Below, piece by piece: positions 5,305 through 6,361 of a stretch of DNA of 6,361 nucleotides; position 1 is the stretch's first letter, and each line of letters starts with the position of its first letter. The notes under the pieces are model-generated. The model searched no databases, was not told where the DNA came from, and worked only from the letters and a program-made list of their open reading frames with translations. The DNA comes from GWA2-44-9 sp964429675 (GTDB lineage: Bacteria > Patescibacteriota > Minisyncoccia > 2-02-FULL-40-12 > GWA2-44-9): the NCBI GenBank assembly GCA_964429675.1, contig CAYSDF010000045.1:1-6361 (forward strand). Direction: 5' to 3'. Both the position numbers and the translations under genes were made by a program.

Positions 5305-5575
5305 CGGGGACGACGGGATTCGAACCCGCGACCTCTGCCGTGCACTTATCCAGTACTTTCGTACCAGCGTGGACTATATCTTCGCCATAATTTAAAATTT
5401 TAGGCGCTTCGGTATCTAGTCTCTACGGCGCCCCCGATTTGACGGGGTTCCCACGGTATTACCTCCCAAATATTGGAGGGGCTTCACCGTTATCCCGAAG
5501 TGTTCATCTTGAAGTTTCCCTCAAGAGCTGCAGTAATCTACAGGGCAGCGCTCTAACCAATTGAGCTACGTCCCC
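5305..5575 (-). tRNA. tRNA-Asp(GUC) split by a group I intron
   Basis: Exon 1 is 5575-5540 (36 nt) and exon 2 is 5342-5305 (38 nt), giving a 74-nt spliced tRNA. The acceptor stem GGGGACG/CGTCCCC (5575-5569 with 5312-5306) is perfect. The D arm is GCTC-AATTGGTTA-GAGC, the anticodon stem CTGCC/GGCAG, and the T arm GCGGG-TTCGAAT-CCCGT. Joining the exons yields the loop CUGUCAC with anticodon GUC, and the discriminator is G, both proper to aspartate. The intron falls between positions 35 and 36, inside the anticodon. CCA is not encoded (CAT follows the discriminator), so it must be added afterwards. Bases 1-10 are shared with the end of the upstream endonuclease gene. Without splicing there would be no usable tRNA from this locus. 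Confidence 0.95.
5343..5539 (-). ncRNA. Group I self-splicing intron (197 nt, IC3-like)
   Basis: All core helices can be traced on the minus strand. P1 pairs the exon end plus two intron bases, 5543-5538, with 5533-5528; the splice-site U5540 forms the required U-G pair with G5531. P2 is 5526-5521/5512-5507; P3 5500-5495/5412-5407 (CTTCGG/CCGAAG); P4 5490-5486/5457-5453; P5 5479-5475/5466-5462; P6 5447-5443/5436-5432; P7 5421-5417/5376-5372 (GACTA/TAGTC); P8 5406-5403/5386-5383; and P9 GTAC-GAAA-GTAC at 5364-5353. The last base is G (5343), the omega-G. AGAGACTAGA and ATAGTCC resemble the compact intron of Azoarcus tRNA-Ile (about 205 nt), which I recall as subgroup IC3. There is no reading frame inside. 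It should splice by the two-step guanosine mechanism. Confidence 0.93.
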
Positions 5576-6267
5576 AACAAGTTATTAAAATGATTCTCAA
5601 ATATAACCTTTTTTCTCTTTAAATACAAATTTCCGCTATTTTGATACATGAAATTATATAACCGAAGGCTATCGTTAGCAGAAAAACTCAATCTATATCC
5701 CTGAGTATGGAATAGTGTTCCTCCTTTAATAATGCCGCCATCTTTTAATTTGTGCCACAGCCCTTCCAAAAATTCTCTACTTCCAGAAGTAAAGCCGGTT
5801 ATAATAATTTTACTTTTATTTTTACGATTTTTCTGTTGATATTCCGAAACTGAAACATGTCCATCGCCATCAAAATAACCTCTTAAAAAATGGCTCATAA
5901 AATCATGAGGTACTTTGGGCATTTTTAAAATAAGGCTTTTATTCGGCACAAGACCCAACCTTATAAGATCCTTAAAAATAGTCTTACTACCAATTTGTAT
6001 CTGATAAGCTCTTTTCCAGTTTTTATTAACTAAGTTCTTATTTTTAGCATATATTTTATGATCTGATTCTAGGCAGAACTTAATTTTCTCTATAATATCT
6101 AGATCAGTACTATAAAACGCAATAAAGTGGGCTCCTCTATTATTTCTGATCATATTCCCGTCTGCCGCAAAAAATCCTAAAACATATGCCATTTCAGGCG
6201 ACCATTTTTTAAAAAAATCTTTATTCTTGGCTTTAAATACCGGCATTTTATTAACATATTCTACCAC
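5566..6267 (-). CDS. LAGLIDADG homing endonuclease beside the split tRNA gene
   Basis: The protein should make a site-specific double-strand cut that promotes copying of a mobile intron. Both LAGLIDADG helices are intact in one chain: motif 1 AYVLGFFAADG at 27-37 (acidic residue D36) and motif 2 FLRGYFDGDGHV at 127-138 (D135), about 100 residues apart, as in monomeric enzymes. A basic C-terminus (YLKRKKVIFENHF) follows. The gene is not inside the intron: it lies directly upstream of exon 1, and its last 10 nt, including the TAG stop, are the first 10 nt of the tRNA. The region is visibly richer in A+T than gyrB, which suggests transfer. The start is unsettled: GTG at 6267 and ATG at 6246 both lack a Shine-Dalgarno, TAGAAT at 6262-6257 could be a -10 for the ATG, and the frame stays open to the window edge at 6361. 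Confidence 0.9.
   Translation of the reverse strand: MVEYVNKMPVFKAKNKDFFKKWSPEMAYVLGFFAADGNMIRNNRGAHFIAFYSTDLDIIEKIKFCLESDHKIYAKNKNLVNKNWKRAYQIQIGSKTIFKDLIRLGLVPNKSLILKMPKVPHDFMSHFLRGYFDGDGHVSVSEYQQKNRKNKSKIIITGFTSGSREFLEGLWHKLKDGGIIKGGTLFHTQGYRLSFSANDSLRLYNFMYQNSGNLYLKRKKVIFENHFNNLLGT
5600..5628 (-). promoter_or_regulatory. Possible tRNA-Asp promoter inside the endonuclease gene
   Basis: Minus-strand TTGTAT (5628-5623), a 17-nt spacer and TATATT (5605-5600) would start transcription near 5593, about 18 nt before the tRNA 5' end. It lies within the 3' end of the endonuclease gene. The surroundings are A/T rich, so a chance match is possible. Confidence 0.45.
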
Positions 6268-6287
6268 GTTTTCAGGTAAATTAAAAG

Positions 6288-6303
6288 TCCCGCCTTGGCG
6301 GGG
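6288..6303. repeat. CCCGCC-nn-GGCGGG palindrome, copy 3, upstream of the endonuclease
   Basis: TCCCGCCTTGGCGGGG has the same 14-bp core as the copy at 3152-3167. It lies just before the likely endonuclease start, which suggests that the open frame continuing upstream of 6267 is noncoding. The remaining 58 bases to the window edge hold nothing I recognise. Confidence 0.8.
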
Positions 6304-6361
6304 CCAGCCCCCTAACTCAACATAACCTCTCTGCGCGTTGTGAGTCAGAATGGGCCAGATC

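Noticed and set aside
5034..5345. A 103-aa minus-strand reading frame starting in tRNA exon 2
   Set aside because: It starts inside the tRNA, runs through the terminator and hairpins, and its GRGFESRRPR opening is the usual false translation of a tRNA T arm. No protein features were seen.
5566..6267. The LAGLIDADG protein as an intein or an intron-encoded maturase
   Set aside because: No intein splice-junction residues or flanking host protein are visible, and it lies outside the intron, so neither description is supported.
6304..6361. A short ORF with GAGAGG before an ATG near 6325
   Set aside because: It reads only three codons before TAG and has no other support.
1..6361. CRISPR array, prophage genes or UGA recoding
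   Set aside because: No regularly spaced direct repeats, no phage structural or integrase genes, and all genes end in TAA or TAG without internal TGA.

Overview
The window reads almost entirely on the minus strand and looks like chromosomal DNA from a small-genome bacterium, most likely a Patescibacteria/CPR (Parcubacteria-like) lineage. This is an inference. It rests on the compact housekeeping genes, a one-chain mitochondrial-type phenylalanyl-tRNA synthetase, a tRNA gene split by a self-splicing intron with a LAGLIDADG endonuclease beside it, a recurring CCCGCC-nn-GGCGGG palindrome in the gaps, and the scarcity of Shine-Dalgarno sequences. Stop codons are conventional (TAA, TAG), and there is no sign of UGA recoding.

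Layout in transcription order, from high to low coordinates. At 6267-5566 lies a two-motif LAGLIDADG homing endonuclease gene whose stop codon is formed by bases 8-10 of the next gene. At 5575-5305 is tRNA-Asp(GUC), split inside its anticodon by a 197-nt group I intron in which helices P1 to P9 can all be traced. A 15-bp perfect stem (5266-5300) follows as terminator. Next comes a roughly 180-bp hairpin-rich segment with no convincing gene, bounded on its far side by a 17-bp copy of the tRNA 3' end. A 121-aa unknown protein (4995-4630) has its own promoter and intrinsic terminator. A 67-aa two-helix membrane protein, probably translated from a leaderless message, overlaps the start of the PheRS gene (4378-3233). 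gyrB follows with its own extended -10 promoter, then secE-nusG with a strong promoter just past the gyrB stop and a long, highly folded leader. The first 55 bases, downstream of nusG, hold no gene I can name.

The genes serve core information processing: charging of tRNA-Phe, DNA supercoiling, protein export, transcription elongation, and aspartate decoding. The notable parts are the split tRNA-Asp with its adjoining endonuclease (probably a homing system whose intron and nuclease are not nested), the single-subunit PheRS, the three-way-junction leader of secE-nusG, and the hairpin island bounded by tRNA-end repeats. No database search or folding program was run; all structures and family assignments were read by eye.
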